Part shown: one piece after another, positions 40,697 to 48,933 of the stretch
Numbering within the stretch: position 1 is the first letter of the stretch
Layout: each line of letters opens with the position of its first letter
Made by a program: the position numbers and the translations under genes
The notes under the pieces: generated by a model
Told to the model about the DNA's origin: nothing
Database searches by the model: none
The model's input: only the letters and a program-made list of their open reading frames with translations
Source: Metabacillus kandeliae
GTDB taxonomy: Bacteria > Bacillota > Bacilli > Bacillales > Bacillaceae
DNA length: 64,000 nt
Direction of reading: 5' to 3'
NCBI RefSeq assembly: GCF_021166585.1
Contig: NZ_JAJOZE010000007.1
Coordinates: 1-64,000 of the forward strand

Positions 40697-41575
40697 ATGC
40701 AAATCTCAGAACTTCGCATGCTGACCGTTCTGGCTGAAGAAATGAACATGCGGAAAGCCTCTGAAAGACTGTTTGTTTCACAGCCAGCACTTTCGCAAAG
40801 GCTTCAATCAATTGAAAAGGCATGGGGGTTTAAAATTTTTATTAGATCGCAGCGGGGGCTCACGGTGACACCTGCAGGAGAGAAAGTTATCGGATTTGCA
40901 GCTGAAATGGTATACAGAGAAGAAAAGGTAAGAGAGGAGCTTTCCGCTCTCGAAAGTGAGGTGAGCGGCACATTAAAGCTGGCTGTTGCATCGATTATCG
41001 GCCAGCACTGGCTTCCAAAAGTGCTGAAAAAATATGTGACCAGATATCCCCATGCCAAAATATCTCTCATCACAGGCTGGAGCAGTGAAATTTTAAAAAG
41101 CCTTTATGAGGATAATGTTCATATTGGCATTATCCGCGGCAATCCGGAGTGGAAGGGAATGAAGCGGCATTTGCTGACAGATGCCCTTTACCTTGTAGAT
41201 AAAGAAATCAGCGAGATCGATCAGGTTCTTTCTACAGAGCGTCCTTTTATTCAATTCAAAAGCGATTCGACCTATTACCAGGAAATCCAGGATTGGTGGC
41301 TGAGGAAATTTCAAACCTCGCCAAAGCGGACGATTGTGGTGGACCAGATTGAGACATGCAAGCAAATGGCTTTGAATGGAATCGGCTATGCGATCCTGCC
41401 GGCAGTTACGATTGATGAAAGGGACAGGGATGTGCATAAAATTCCGCTTCGGGATGAAAACGGCAAGCCGCTTGTCAGGGATACTTGGCTGCTCGGCTAT
41501 GAGGCCTCTTTCGGCCTGCGCCAGGTTCAGGCTTTTTTGGAGCTTGTCAGAGAAGAAACAGATGAAGGGATATAA
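40697..41575 (+). CDS. ccpC: LysR-type regulator CcpC
   Basis: CcpC is a LysR-family repressor of TCA-branch genes (citZ, citB) that responds to citrate in B. subtilis. The 292-residue product has the N-terminal winged helix ([44 protein letters not shown]) and the C-terminal two-lobed effector domain with [15 protein letters not shown] and [13 protein letters not shown]. Sequence and position before dapH match B. subtilis CcpC. GGAAGGAGG precedes the ATG. Confidence 0.93.
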   Translation: MQISELRMLTVLAEEMNMRKASERLFVSQPALSQRLQSIEKAWGFKIFIRSQRGLTVTPAGEKVIGFAAEMVYREEKVREELSALESEVSGTLKLAVASIIGQHWLPKVLKKYVTRYPHAKISLITGWSSEILKSLYEDNVHIGIIRGNPEWKGMKRHLLTDALYLVDKEISEIDQVLSTERPFIQFKSDSTYYQEIQDWWLRKFQTSPKRTIVVDQIETCKQMALNGIGYAILPAVTIDERDRDVHKIPLRDENGKPLVRDTWLLGYEASFGLRQVQAFLELVREETDEGI

Positions 41576-41649
41576 CGGTGAAGCGTCTCTTGATAAACGG
41601 TGAATCCTTTGATACATTAAATGACATAGATGAGAAGGAGGAATTGTCA

Positions 41650-42360
41650 TTGAAACAAATGGATGCAAATGAAATTATTTCATTTATTCAAAACAGTACA
41701 AAATCTACACCTGTAAAAGTATACATAAAAGGGGATCTGGAAGGCATCAGCTTCGGTTCTTCTTCTAAAACATTTATCAATGGCCAGACTGGCGTCGTAT
41801 TTGGCGAATGGAACGAAATCAAGGATGCTATCGACACAAATTCTTCTAAAATTGAAGATTACGCTGTTGAAAACGACCGCCGCAACTCAGCGATTCCGCT
41901 GCTTGATTTAAAAGGAATCAAAGCCCGTATCGAGCCTGGTGCGATTATCCGCGATCAAGTGGAGATCGGCGATAATGCTGTTATTATGATGGGCGCGTCC
42001 ATCAACATCGGATCTGTTATCGGAGAAGGAACCATGATCGATATGAATGCTGTACTTGGCGGCCGCGCAACGGTCGGAAAGAATTGCCATATTGGTGCAG
42101 GAGCAGTATTGGCGGGAGTCATTGAGCCGCCGTCTGCAAAACCTGTTGTTGTAGAGGACGATGTGCTGATTGGAGCAAACGCCGTTATTCTAGAAGGTGT
42201 AACAGTCGGCAAAGGCGCTGTTGTTGCAGCGGGAGCGATCGTGATTTCAGATGTTGAGCCTTACACTGTTGTAGCTGGAACACCTGCTAAAAAACTGAAA
42301 GACATTGATGAAAAAACAAAATCAAAAATTGAGATTAAACAGGAACTGCGCCAGCTTTAA
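41650..42360 (+). CDS. dapH: Tetrahydrodipicolinate N-acetyltransferase DapH
   Basis: DapH transfers acetyl from acetyl-CoA to tetrahydrodipicolinate in the acetyl branch of lysine/DAP synthesis. The 236-residue trimeric enzyme has an N-terminal domain ([20 protein letters not shown]) and a left-handed beta-helix of hexapeptide repeats (about 85-210: [50 protein letters not shown]). The TTG at 41650 is chosen: AAGGAGGAATTG precedes it, and the N-terminus and length then equal B. subtilis DapH. The next gene, dapL, acts two steps later. Confidence 0.96.
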   Translation: MKQMDANEIISFIQNSTKSTPVKVYIKGDLEGISFGSSSKTFINGQTGVVFGEWNEIKDAIDTNSSKIEDYAVENDRRNSAIPLLDLKGIKARIEPGAIIRDQVEIGDNAVIMMGASINIGSVIGEGTMIDMNAVLGGRATVGKNCHIGAGAVLAGVIEPPSAKPVVVEDDVLIGANAVILEGVTVGKGAVVAAGAIVISDVEPYTVVAGTPAKKLKDIDEKTKSKIEIKQELRQL

Positions 42361-42374
42361 TCTTAAAAGAACTT

Positions 42375-42407
42375 GCGTGAATGCCCAAGCATTCACGCTC
42401 TTCTTTA
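42375..42407 (+). terminator. Hairpin between dapH and dapL
   Basis: A perfect 10-bp stem, GCGTGAATGC/GCATTCACGC with a four-base loop, has only a mixed T-rich tail (TCTTCTTTA). It probably acts as a partial terminator that lowers dapL relative to dapH. Confidence 0.65.
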
Positions 42408-42432
42408 TATTGGCTCACAGAAGGAGGAAAAA

Positions 42433-43560
42433 ATGCTTACGGCAGAAGAGCTCATTCAAATAAGACGGGATTTGCACAGAATTCCTGAAAAAGGTTTTGA
42501 AGAAGTAAAAACACAGCAGTTTCTTCTATCAGTGGTTTCCAAGCTGCCGCAGGAAAGAATGGAAATTCGAAAATGGCGGACAGGTCTGCTTGTTTTGATC
42601 AAAGGGCTAAAGCCCAAAAAAACGATCGGATACAGAGCAGATATCGATGGATTGCCGATTGAAGAGGAAACAGGCCTATCGTTCCGTTCAGAACATGAAG
42701 GGATGATGCATGCCTGCGGCCACGATATGCATATGACGATCGCGCTTGGCATTCTCAGTTATTTTACAGAGCATCCCATTGATGACAATCTGCTTTTTCT
42801 TTTTCAGCCTGCAGAGGAGGGGCCCGGAGGAGCAGAACCAATGCTTGCCAGTGAAGAACTTAGCGAGTGGAGGCCGGATTTTATTCTGGCTCTGCATATA
42901 GCGCCAGAGCTTCCATCAGGGATCATTTCTACAAAGCCGGGGCTTCTTTTTGCAAATACATCGGAGCTGTTCATCGACCTGAAAGGGAGAGGGGGGCATG
43001 CTGCCTACCCTCATGAGACACGGGACATGGTTGTCGCTTCCTGTATGCTCGTCGCCCAGCTGCAGTCCATCATCTCGAGAAACGTTGACCCGCTGGACAG
43101 TGCTGTTATAACAATCGGCAAAATAACCGGGGGCACTGTGCAGAACATCATTGCCGAAAAAGCACGGCTTGAAGGAACAATCAGAACGCTTTCTGTTGAG
43201 TCGATGAAAAAAGTAAAGCACCGGATCGAAGCTGTAGTGAAAGGCATTGAAGCAGGATTTGAATGCGAGGCCAAAATTGATTACGGCGCGATGTACCACC
43301 AAGTATACAATGAAGGAAAGCTCACAAACGAATTTATGAATGTTCTTAAAGATAAGGGGTATTCTGTCAAACTCAGCAAGGAGGCAATGACTGGAGAGGA
43401 TTTCGGCTACTTTCTTGCCGAAATACCCGGCCTCATGTTCTGGCTTGGCGTTGATTCTCCTTACGGCCTTCATCACAGCAAGCTCCTGCCTGACGAATCA
43501 GCCATACAGGAGGCTGTGAAGGCTGTTTGTGACTTTATCACTTATAAAAATGATTTATAA
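42433..43560 (+). CDS. dapL: N-acetyldiaminopimelate deacetylase DapL
   Basis: DapL is an M20-family amidohydrolase that removes acetyl from N-acetyl-LL-DAP. The 375-residue protein has the N-terminal [14 protein letters not shown], metal motifs HACGHDMHM at about 98-106 and [13 protein letters not shown] at about 127, [10 protein letters not shown], the dimerisation domain with [14 protein letters not shown], and the terminal GEDFGYF and GLHHSKL. Length matches B. subtilis DapL. ATG at 42433 follows AGAAGGAGG. Confidence 0.95.
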   Translation: MLTAEELIQIRRDLHRIPEKGFEEVKTQQFLLSVVSKLPQERMEIRKWRTGLLVLIKGLKPKKTIGYRADIDGLPIEEETGLSFRSEHEGMMHACGHDMHMTIALGILSYFTEHPIDDNLLFLFQPAEEGPGGAEPMLASEELSEWRPDFILALHIAPELPSGIISTKPGLLFANTSELFIDLKGRGGHAAYPHETRDMVVASCMLVAQLQSIISRNVDPLDSAVITIGKITGGTVQNIIAEKARLEGTIRTLSVESMKKVKHRIEAVVKGIEAGFECEAKIDYGAMYHQVYNEGKLTNEFMNVLKDKGYSVKLSKEAMTGEDFGYFLAEIPGLMFWLGVDSPYGLHHSKLLPDESAIQEAVKAVCDFITYKNDL

Positions 43561-43609
43561 GAATAATCCTCCTGAAAAATTGACACATTAATTTCAGGAG
43601 GTGTGTACC

Positions 43610-43858
43610 ATGGCGAAAATCGGTGTGGAAGAATCCTTGACAAATGTTCAGGAAGCTTTAAAAGCAATGGGTTATGAGGTTGTTCAAATCCGGAACGAAA
43701 ATGATATGGAAAACTGTGACTGCTGTGTTATCACAGGATTAGAAGAAAATGTAATGGGAATCGCGAGCAGTGTTCCCGAAGGGGCTGTCATTGACGCAAG
43801 AGGTTATTCAGCAGATGAGATCTGCGAGCAAATTCAGCACAGAATGAATCAGGCATAA
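43610..43858 (+). CDS. ykuS: UPF0180 family protein YkuS
   Basis: This 82-residue protein of the UPF0180 family starts MAKIGVEESLTNVQEALKAMGYEVVQI, with a DCCVITGLEENVMGI core and an acidic helix at the C-terminus. Function is unknown. ATG 43610 follows AGGAGGTG with perfect spacing; a GTG just upstream is within the site. Confidence 0.92.
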   Translation: MAKIGVEESLTNVQEALKAMGYEVVQIRNENDMENCDCCVITGLEENVMGIASSVPEGAVIDARGYSADEICEQIQHRMNQA

Positions 43859-43859
43859 C

Positions 43860-43895
43860 AAAAAGGCGGGACAGATCTTATCTGTTCCGCCTTTT
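43860..43895. terminator. Bidirectional terminator between ykuS and ykuT
   Basis: An AAAAGGCGGGACAGA/TCTGTTCCGCCTTTT hairpin with one wobble pair lies between convergent genes. Confidence 0.9.
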
Positions 43896-43904
43896 AACAT
43901 GCAG

Positions 43905-44741
43905 CTAAGCTTCCCTTTTTTCAATGGTAACCTGATGAGGAAAGGGTATTTCAATTCCATGTACATCAAAAGCTTCCTTTATAGCCTTTCTCAATAACCG
44001 TTCAATGCCGTACTGCTCGCCATTCAATGTTTTCCCAATAACCCGGATCACCACATCAGATTCACCTAATGTCTGCACACCGACAACGTTCGGACCTTCC
44101 ACGATCACAGGATTCTCTTTAGCGATTTGATCGCAGACATCCTGCAGGACACTGATGGCCTCATCGATATTATCATTATACGAGATCCCAATATCAACAA
44201 GTGCCCGCATGTTCCCGCGGGAATGATTGCTGACGTTTGTAATTTCCCTGTTAGGAATATAATGAAGAGTTCCGTCAAATCCGCGAAGCTGAGTTGTTCT
44301 GAGGCCAACCTGTTCCACAACGCCGTCAAAGCTGCCGAGCGTAACGTAATCGCCTACATCAATTTGTTTTTCTAAAAGGAGGAAGAACCCTGTAACAACA
44401 TCACTCACAAGACCTTGAGCCCCAAACCCTATGGCAAGCCCCACAACTCCTGCACCAGCGAGAATAGCTGTAGCATCATAGTGGAAAACCTGGAAAACCA
44501 TGACGACAAAAATGAAAATCAATATGTATCCAAAAACATTTAATGCTAGGCTCTCAAGTGTTTTAGCACGGCCTGCCGTCACGTCTTTTCGTTTTTGCAC
44601 GCGTTCGAAAGTTTTTTGTATAAAAGCATTGCCTGCGAGCCTGATTAAAAAGTAGGCAATAAAAATTCCTATCAGCTTTAGAAAAATAACCCCCGCGCTG
44701 ACGGCAATTCCTGCCCAATTAATTTTGCTGAGCAAATCCAT
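43905..44741 (-). CDS. ykuT: MscS-family mechanosensitive channel YkuT
   Basis: This 278-residue MscS-type channel opens on hypo-osmotic shock. It has three N-terminal membrane helices, with the pore helix [44 protein letters not shown] near 95-140, and the cytoplasmic beta and alpha/beta domains ([17 protein letters not shown]). ATG 44741 has six-base spacing from AAAGGAAG; the ATG at 44747 abuts it. B. subtilis YkuT is slightly shorter. Confidence 0.93.
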   Translation of the reverse strand: MDLLSKINWAGIAVSAGVIFLKLIGIFIAYFLIRLAGNAFIQKTFERVQKRKDVTAGRAKTLESLALNVFGYILIFIFVVMVFQVFHYDATAILAGAGVVGLAIGFGAQGLVSDVVTGFFLLLEKQIDVGDYVTLGSFDGVVEQVGLRTTQLRGFDGTLHYIPNREITNVSNHSRGNMRALVDIGISYNDNIDEAISVLQDVCDQIAKENPVIVEGPNVVGVQTLGESDVVIRVIGKTLNGEQYGIERLLRKAIKEAFDVHGIEIPFPHQVTIEKREA

Positions 44742-44966
44742 TCGCATCTTCCTTTCATTCCGTGGCTGTCTATATGAGGCTAATCATTTGGATACCCCTA
44801 TTTGGCCATGTTAAACTAATCCCGGATATAAATAAGGATATAAAAAAATGTAACATATTTGCAAGGCTGAAAAAACTGGTAGGTGAGATGCAAGTTTTTT
44901 ATAGATGTGGGCATACCAATGTAGGGGGATGAACACATCTTTATTTAAATTTATTATCATCTAACA

Positions 44967-44995
44967 TTGACTAGAAATACCCAAAGTATTATAAT
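44967..44995 (+). promoter_or_regulatory. SigA promoter of ykuU
   Basis: TTGACT, a 17-base spacer and a perfect TATAAT lie about 100 bases upstream of ykuU. This gives a leader of roughly 95 bases. Confidence 0.75.
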
Positions 44996-45019
44996 GGTAC
45001 TTGTGATTGTTTTTAATAG

Positions 45020-45046
45020 TTGAGAAAAATACAAGATTTTTCTCAA
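45020..45046 (+). promoter_or_regulatory. Leader hairpin of ykuU
   Basis: An 11-bp perfect inverted repeat, TTGAGAAAAAT/ATTTTTCTCAA with a five-base loop, lies about 20 bases into the predicted ykuU transcript. It has no T-run after it, so a 5' stabiliser or regulatory site is more likely than a terminator. Confidence 0.55.
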
Positions 45047-45095
45047 TTAAACCAGCTGGCATTAGCAGCTGAATATACTTCCTGGAGGGATACAT

Positions 45096-45638
45096 ATGGC
45101 AGAGCGTTTTGTAGGAACACAAGCTCCCCGCTTTGAACTTGATGCAGTAATGGCGAACAAAGAATTCGGTAAAGTAAGTCTTGAAGAAAACATGAAAAAT
45201 GACAAATGGACAGTCCTTTTCTTCTATCCAATGGACTTCACATTTGTTTGCCCGACTGAAATCACAGCTATGTCTGACCGTTATGATGAGTTTGAAGATC
45301 TTGATGCAGAAGTAATCGGAGTCTCAACAGATACAATCCATACACATCTTGCATGGATCAATACTGACCGCAAGGAAAACGGCCTTGGCGAGCTGAAATA
45401 CCCGCTTGCAGCTGACACAAACCATGCCTTGTCCCGCGACTATGGCGTTCTGATTGAAGAAGAAGGTGTCGCCCTGCGCGGACTGTTCATCATCAATCCA
45501 GAAGGCGAAGTGCAGTATCAGACTGTATTCCATAACAACATTGGCCGTGACGTAGATGAAACTCTTCGTGTGCTTCAAGCATTGCAAACTGGCGGACTTT
45601 GCCCAGCCAACTGGAGACCAGGCCAAGAAACTTTGTAA
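45096..45638 (+). CDS. ykuU: 2-Cys peroxiredoxin YkuU
   Basis: This AhpC/Prx1-type peroxiredoxin of 180 residues reduces peroxides in the cytosol. The peroxidatic cysteine is in FYPMDFTFVCPTEITA (Cys about 52) and the resolving cysteine in GGLCPANW (Cys about 169). GLFIINPEGEVQYQTVFHNNIGR is the usual dimer-face block. CTGGAGGGAT precedes the ATG. It is followed by a terminator and then ykuV, probably its thiol partner. Confidence 0.95.
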   Translation: MAERFVGTQAPRFELDAVMANKEFGKVSLEENMKNDKWTVLFFYPMDFTFVCPTEITAMSDRYDEFEDLDAEVIGVSTDTIHTHLAWINTDRKENGLGELKYPLAADTNHALSRDYGVLIEEEGVALRGLFIINPEGEVQYQTVFHNNIGRDVDETLRVLQALQTGGLCPANWRPGQETL

Positions 45639-45662
45639 TCAGCTTCTTGTCTGACTTTCACG

Positions 45663-45691
45663 AGGCCTAACAACATGTTAGGCCTTTTTTA
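45663..45691 (+). terminator. Terminator between ykuU and ykuV
   Basis: An AGGCCTAAC/GTTAGGCCT perfect stem with a five-base loop and six T follows. Confidence 0.9.
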
Positions 45692-45723
45692 AATAGTTTA
45701 ATGACTTATTGGAGGGATTATTA

Positions 45724-46179
45724 ATGAAACTTCGCGAACAAATGCCGGAATTAGAAGGTGCAGTGGAATGGCTGAACGGCGAGAAGTCCAAAAGTGACCT
45801 GATTGGGGAAAAACCAACCTTAATTCATTTTTGGTCTGTAAGCTGCCATATGTGCAAGGAAGCAATGCCTCAAGTAAATCAATTCCGTGATGACTATAAA
45901 GATAAACTGAACGTAGTGGCTGTTCATATGCCTCGTTCAGAGGACGATCTCGACATTGAGGATATTAAGAAAACGGCTGAGGAGCATGGCATTACACAGC
46001 CAATTTTTGTTGACAGCAAGCTTAAGCTGAATGATACTTTTGAAAACCAGTATGTGCCGGCTTACTATGTATTTGATAAAGATGGCAACCTGCGTCACTT
46101 TCAGGCTGGCGGCAGCGGCATGAAAATGCTTGAAAAAAGAGTCAATCGTGTACTGAACGAAACAGAAGCAGCAGAATAA
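45724..46179 (+). CDS. ykuV: Thiol-disulfide oxidoreductase YkuV
   Basis: This 151-residue TlpA/ResA-like thioredoxin-fold protein has the active site WSVSCHMCKEAMPQ (Cys about 41 and 44) and the cis-proline VPAYYVFDKDG. It has no signal peptide, so it is cytosolic, as in B. subtilis YkuV. ATG 45724 follows TTGGAGGGATT. It may recycle YkuU or another peroxidase; this is inference from neighbourhood. Confidence 0.94.
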   Translation: MKLREQMPELEGAVEWLNGEKSKSDLIGEKPTLIHFWSVSCHMCKEAMPQVNQFRDDYKDKLNVVAVHMPRSEDDLDIEDIKKTAEEHGITQPIFVDSKLKLNDTFENQYVPAYYVFDKDGNLRHFQAGGSGMKMLEKRVNRVLNETEAAE

Positions 46180-46180
46180 G

Positions 46181-46212
46181 AAAAACGCCGGGAATTTTCC
46201 GGCGTTTTTTTA
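46181..46212 (+). terminator. Terminator of ykuV
   Basis: An AAAAACGCCGG/CCGGCGTTTTT stem with a seven-base loop and T-run; it can also work for the convergent sspH gene. Confidence 0.9.
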
Positions 46213-46238
46213 TGCTTTTTCGAAAGTATGCACGGCTG

Positions 46239-46418
46239 CTATCCTTCGAGTAATTCATGAACAGCCACATTTTTTTCGTTTTCCGGCTGTCCAAGAGGAT
46301 AAATCCGTGCCATTCCGCTGCCCTCATCAACATGCTGTATATAGACAGCTTTCCCATTATACGTCACGTTTGCCATTTCAGTCTGTTCTGAAATTTCCCT
46401 TGCTCTTTGAATATTCAA
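46239..46418 (-). CDS. sspH: Small acid-soluble spore protein, H type (SspH)
   Basis: The 59-residue product starts MNIQRAREISEQTEMANVTY and continues with VYIQHVDEGSGMARIY and a VAVHELLEG end. It matches the SspH (SASP-H) family in length and in the signature NIQRA, ANV and IQHVDE blocks. Minor SASPs are made in the forespore under SigG or SigF and degrade at germination. The start is TTG 46418 with the ribosome binding site GAGGAGGAG at eight bases. A SigG-like promoter lies just upstream. Confidence 0.93.
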   Translation of the reverse strand: MNIQRAREISEQTEMANVTYNGKAVYIQHVDEGSGMARIYPLGQPENEKNVAVHELLEG

Positions 46419-46451
46419 GGAAACTCCTCCTCATCCTATTTTCTTCTGTTT

Positions 46452-46482
46452 TAGAATGAGGTGAAATTCCTATTTTCATTCA
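46452..46482 (-). promoter_or_regulatory. Candidate SigG/SigF promoter of sspH
   Basis: On the minus strand TGAATG (46482-46477) and CATTCTA (46458-46452) are 18 bases apart. They match the forespore -35 (TGMATA) and -10 (CATnnTA) with one change in the -35. It is about 35 bases from the TTG start. Confidence 0.6.
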
Positions 46483-46486
46483 TTGT

Positions 46487-47740
46487 TTACAAGGACCCTG
46501 TTGATAATTTAATAAAGATGAGCAAAATACCGATAATAAATCCGCAAATCGATCCGTTAACACGAATCCAGGACAGTTCTTTGCCGATCTTATTTTCCAT
46601 CAGGTCAACCAATTCTTCTGTATTCAGCTTGTCCAGATTTTCTTTCACCAGACCGCCGATTTTCGCATGATTTTGATCTATGATTTGGACGATGACCGTT
46701 TGAGAAGCTTTTTCCAGCTGCTGAACGGCATTCTGATCACCCTGTATTTTAGCTGTGAGCTCCTGAAGCTTTGGTATGACTGAAGCTTTCGCAAAATGAG
46801 GATCATGAATAACTTTTTCTATCCGTGAAAACAAGAGATCGGCGGTGCTCGAAATAACTTGATCATAAGAATCACCCTCAAGGAATTCCTCGGTTTTCTG
46901 TTCTGCTTTCAGCAGCAGAAGAGAATTCGTTTTCGCTGCTCCAATTTCATTTTCAATATACGATAGAATGTTTTGCCTGTTCTCGCTGTATGGCAATTTC
47001 AAATCTGTCAGCAAATCATCAAGGGCTTTGTCAAAAGCTGTTTGAATTTTTTCCTTCCCTGCCATCAGAAGAGGAGTTAAGGCAAATTTGAAAAAACTGT
47101 TTTCCGCTTTTTTCTCTATCATTTTTAAAATATAATCTGTTATTTTTTCTTTCGTTTCCCGTGAGGTCAGTTTTTTCTCTGCCAGGTTAAGCAGAATATC
47201 AAATCCTTTTTCATGATACTTCTGTTTGATCGCTTCCTCAGCCAAAAACCCGATCATTTTTGGCTTGTCTGCCTGTTTAATTTCCTTTGCAGCAGCCTTC
47301 TTCATCCAGGATTTTATTTTTTCCTTGTCAATATAGGAATAGACGGTCCTGATTGCACTGCTGATTTGAGCTGCAGCTTCTTCCGTGTGCAGATAGTCTT
47401 CCATCTTATTGAATAAAAGTGATGAAAAGGGTACTTTTTGAATTTTTTTTGTAATGCTCTCCTTGTTAAGCCAGTCCTTTTCCACCACATTTAAAATCGA
47501 CTCAGTAATTTTCTTCCGGTTTTTTGGAAGAAGTGCTGTGTGCGGAATAGGAATATTCAGCGGATGCCTGAATAGTGCTGTAACGGCAAACCAGTCTGCA
47601 AGCCCGCCGACAAGCCCTGCCTCAAATCCTCCCTGCAGAATTCTTACGGGAAGTGCATGAAACGGGAGGGTAGCAGCAAAGCCTGCTGCCATAACGCCAA
47701 GGCTGACATTGGCTATGTATCTGGATTTATTTTTTTTCAT
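46487..47740 (-). CDS. DUF445 membrane protein
   Basis: This 417-residue DUF445 protein has an N-terminal hydrophobic helix (IANVSLGVMAAGFAATLPF), the conserved GGLADWFAVTALFRHPLNIPIPHTALLPKNRKKITESI block, a long amphipathic helical middle rich in Lys and Glu, and a C-terminal membrane helix (ICGFIIGILLIFIKLSTG). The family is widespread and of unknown function; B. subtilis YheB is a relative. AGGAGAAT precedes the ATG. Confidence 0.88.
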   Translation of the reverse strand: MKKNKSRYIANVSLGVMAAGFAATLPFHALPVRILQGGFEAGLVGGLADWFAVTALFRHPLNIPIPHTALLPKNRKKITESILNVVEKDWLNKESITKKIQKVPFSSLLFNKMEDYLHTEEAAAQISSAIRTVYSYIDKEKIKSWMKKAAAKEIKQADKPKMIGFLAEEAIKQKYHEKGFDILLNLAEKKLTSRETKEKITDYILKMIEKKAENSFFKFALTPLLMAGKEKIQTAFDKALDDLLTDLKLPYSENRQNILSYIENEIGAAKTNSLLLLKAEQKTEEFLEGDSYDQVISSTADLLFSRIEKVIHDPHFAKASVIPKLQELTAKIQGDQNAVQQLEKASQTVIVQIIDQNHAKIGGLVKENLDKLNTEELVDLMENKIGKELSWIRVNGSICGFIIGILLIFIKLSTGSL

Positions 47741-47899
47741 CGCGGATATTCTCCTATCTAGTTAATTGCTTTATTTTATTGATTGCTGTTTGAAAGGCTG
47801 CCGCAATCTGCCGGCAGAAGGTGAGTTATTGGTTGAAAAGGTGCTGGAATAAGTGTAACATGAATAAAGTGAGATTCAGAACAACAAAAATGTAATGTC

Positions 47900-47928
47900 T
47901 TGTCTTTTGCAGCTGAGTGAGGTATACT
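47900..47928 (+). promoter_or_regulatory. SigA promoter of the cold-shock gene
   Basis: TTGTCT, a 17-base spacer and TATACT predict a start at about 47935 and a 5' leader of about 165 bases, typical of csp genes. Confidence 0.65.
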
Positions 47929-47967
47929 CTTAATATAAAGTTAAAAATGTTAATAAGATTAGTAAAG

Positions 47968-48037
47968 TTCACATACAAAAGGATGCATCTCCAAGGTAGA
48001 GTGTTACTTTGTGAAGCTGTTTCTTACTGTATGTGAA
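47968..48037 (+). promoter_or_regulatory. Structured 5' leader of the cold-shock gene
   Basis: TTCACATACA (47968-47977) pairs with TGTATGTGAA (48028-48037), closing a 50-base loop that contains smaller stems, and is followed by TTTTTATTT. It lies fully within the predicted long leader and could act as a thermosensitive or attenuating structure. Confidence 0.55.
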
Positions 48038-48098
48038 TTTTTATTTACACAGGTAAATTTTAAGTAGCATAAATTTTAATCAGTATGGAGGTACCATC

Positions 48099-48299
48099 AT
48101 GCAAACAGGTACAGTTAAATGGTTTAACTCAGAAAAAGGTTTTGGTTTCATTCAACTTGAAGAAGGAAATGACGTATTCGTTCATTTCAGCGCTATCACT
48201 GGCGACGGCTTCAAAACTCTTGAAGAAGGCCAAAAAGTAGAATTCAACGTTGTTGACGGTCAGCGCGGCCCTCAAGCAGAAAACGTTGTAAAACTATAA
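48099..48299 (+). CDS. Cold-shock protein (CspB family)
   Basis: This 66-residue OB-fold RNA chaperone has RNP1 KGFGFI and RNP2 VFVHFS motifs intact and aromatic residues in place ([14 protein letters not shown]). It melts or protects mRNA structure, especially in the cold. ATG follows TATGGAGG. Which B. subtilis Csp (B, C or D) it matches best cannot be said from sequence by eye. Confidence 0.95.
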   Translation: MQTGTVKWFNSEKGFGFIQLEEGNDVFVHFSAITGDGFKTLEEGQKVEFNVVDGQRGPQAENVVKL

Positions 48300-48307
48300 T
48301 TTTTCAA

Positions 48308-48350
48308 AACAGCCCTTTCCATCTATGGAAAGCGGCTGTTTTTTTTTTTT
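48308..48350 (+). terminator. Terminator of the cold-shock gene
   Basis: An ACAGCC/GGCTGT outer and CTTTCCA/TGGAAAG inner stem is followed by about 12 T. Confidence 0.9.
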
Positions 48351-48438
48351 GCAGTTTTATAGGAATCATCATACCATTGGATGCAGCAGGCGAAACAATG
48401 TAAAATTAAAACGTAAGAAGCCGACAGGAGGAGAAGAC

Positions 48439-48900
48439 TTGTTTACCATTACAGATAGCAGGATTTCAGCAGAAGAGCTGATTGAAAAGGTCACTCATCC
48501 GAACGCTGGAGCCATCGTATCGTTTATTGGCACGGTTCGCGAAATGACAAAAGGGAAGAAAACATTATTTTTAGAATACCAGGCGTATAAGCCGATGGCT
48601 GAAAAGATGCTGAGGCAAATAGGGGATGAAATACAGGGAAAATGGCCGGAAGCAGTAACTGCTATTACTCACAGGGTGGGTAAGCTCGACATTTCGGATA
48701 TTGCCGTTGTGATTGCTGTTTCAACGCCTCATCGAAATGATGCATATGAAGCAAGCCGCTATGCAATTGAACGGATTAAAGAGCTTGTTCCTATCTGGAA
48801 AAAAGAGCAGTGGGAAGACGGGGAAAGCTGGATAGGCGATCAAAAAGAGAAAACACCTTTTGAGGAAATGAAGAAACATTTTCCGGAAAAACTGGATTGA
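48439..48900 (+). CDS. moaE: Molybdopterin synthase catalytic subunit MoaE
   Basis: MoaE inserts sulfur from MoaD thiocarboxylate into precursor Z to make molybdopterin. The 153-residue product has the family blocks GAIVSFIGTVRE, LFLEYQAYKPMAEKMLRQI, ITHRVGKLDISDIAVVIAVSTPHRNDAYEASRYAIERIKELVPIWKKE and the lysines of the active site. TTG 48439 follows AGGAGGAG. No moaD, moeA or mobA is next to it, unlike in B. subtilis. Confidence 0.93.
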   Translation: MFTITDSRISAEELIEKVTHPNAGAIVSFIGTVREMTKGKKTLFLEYQAYKPMAEKMLRQIGDEIQGKWPEAVTAITHRVGKLDISDIAVVIAVSTPHRNDAYEASRYAIERIKELVPIWKKEQWEDGESWIGDQKEKTPFEEMKKHFPEKLD

Positions 48901-48933
48901 TCTCTTATACATAGAAGAGGAGCTTGATAGAGC

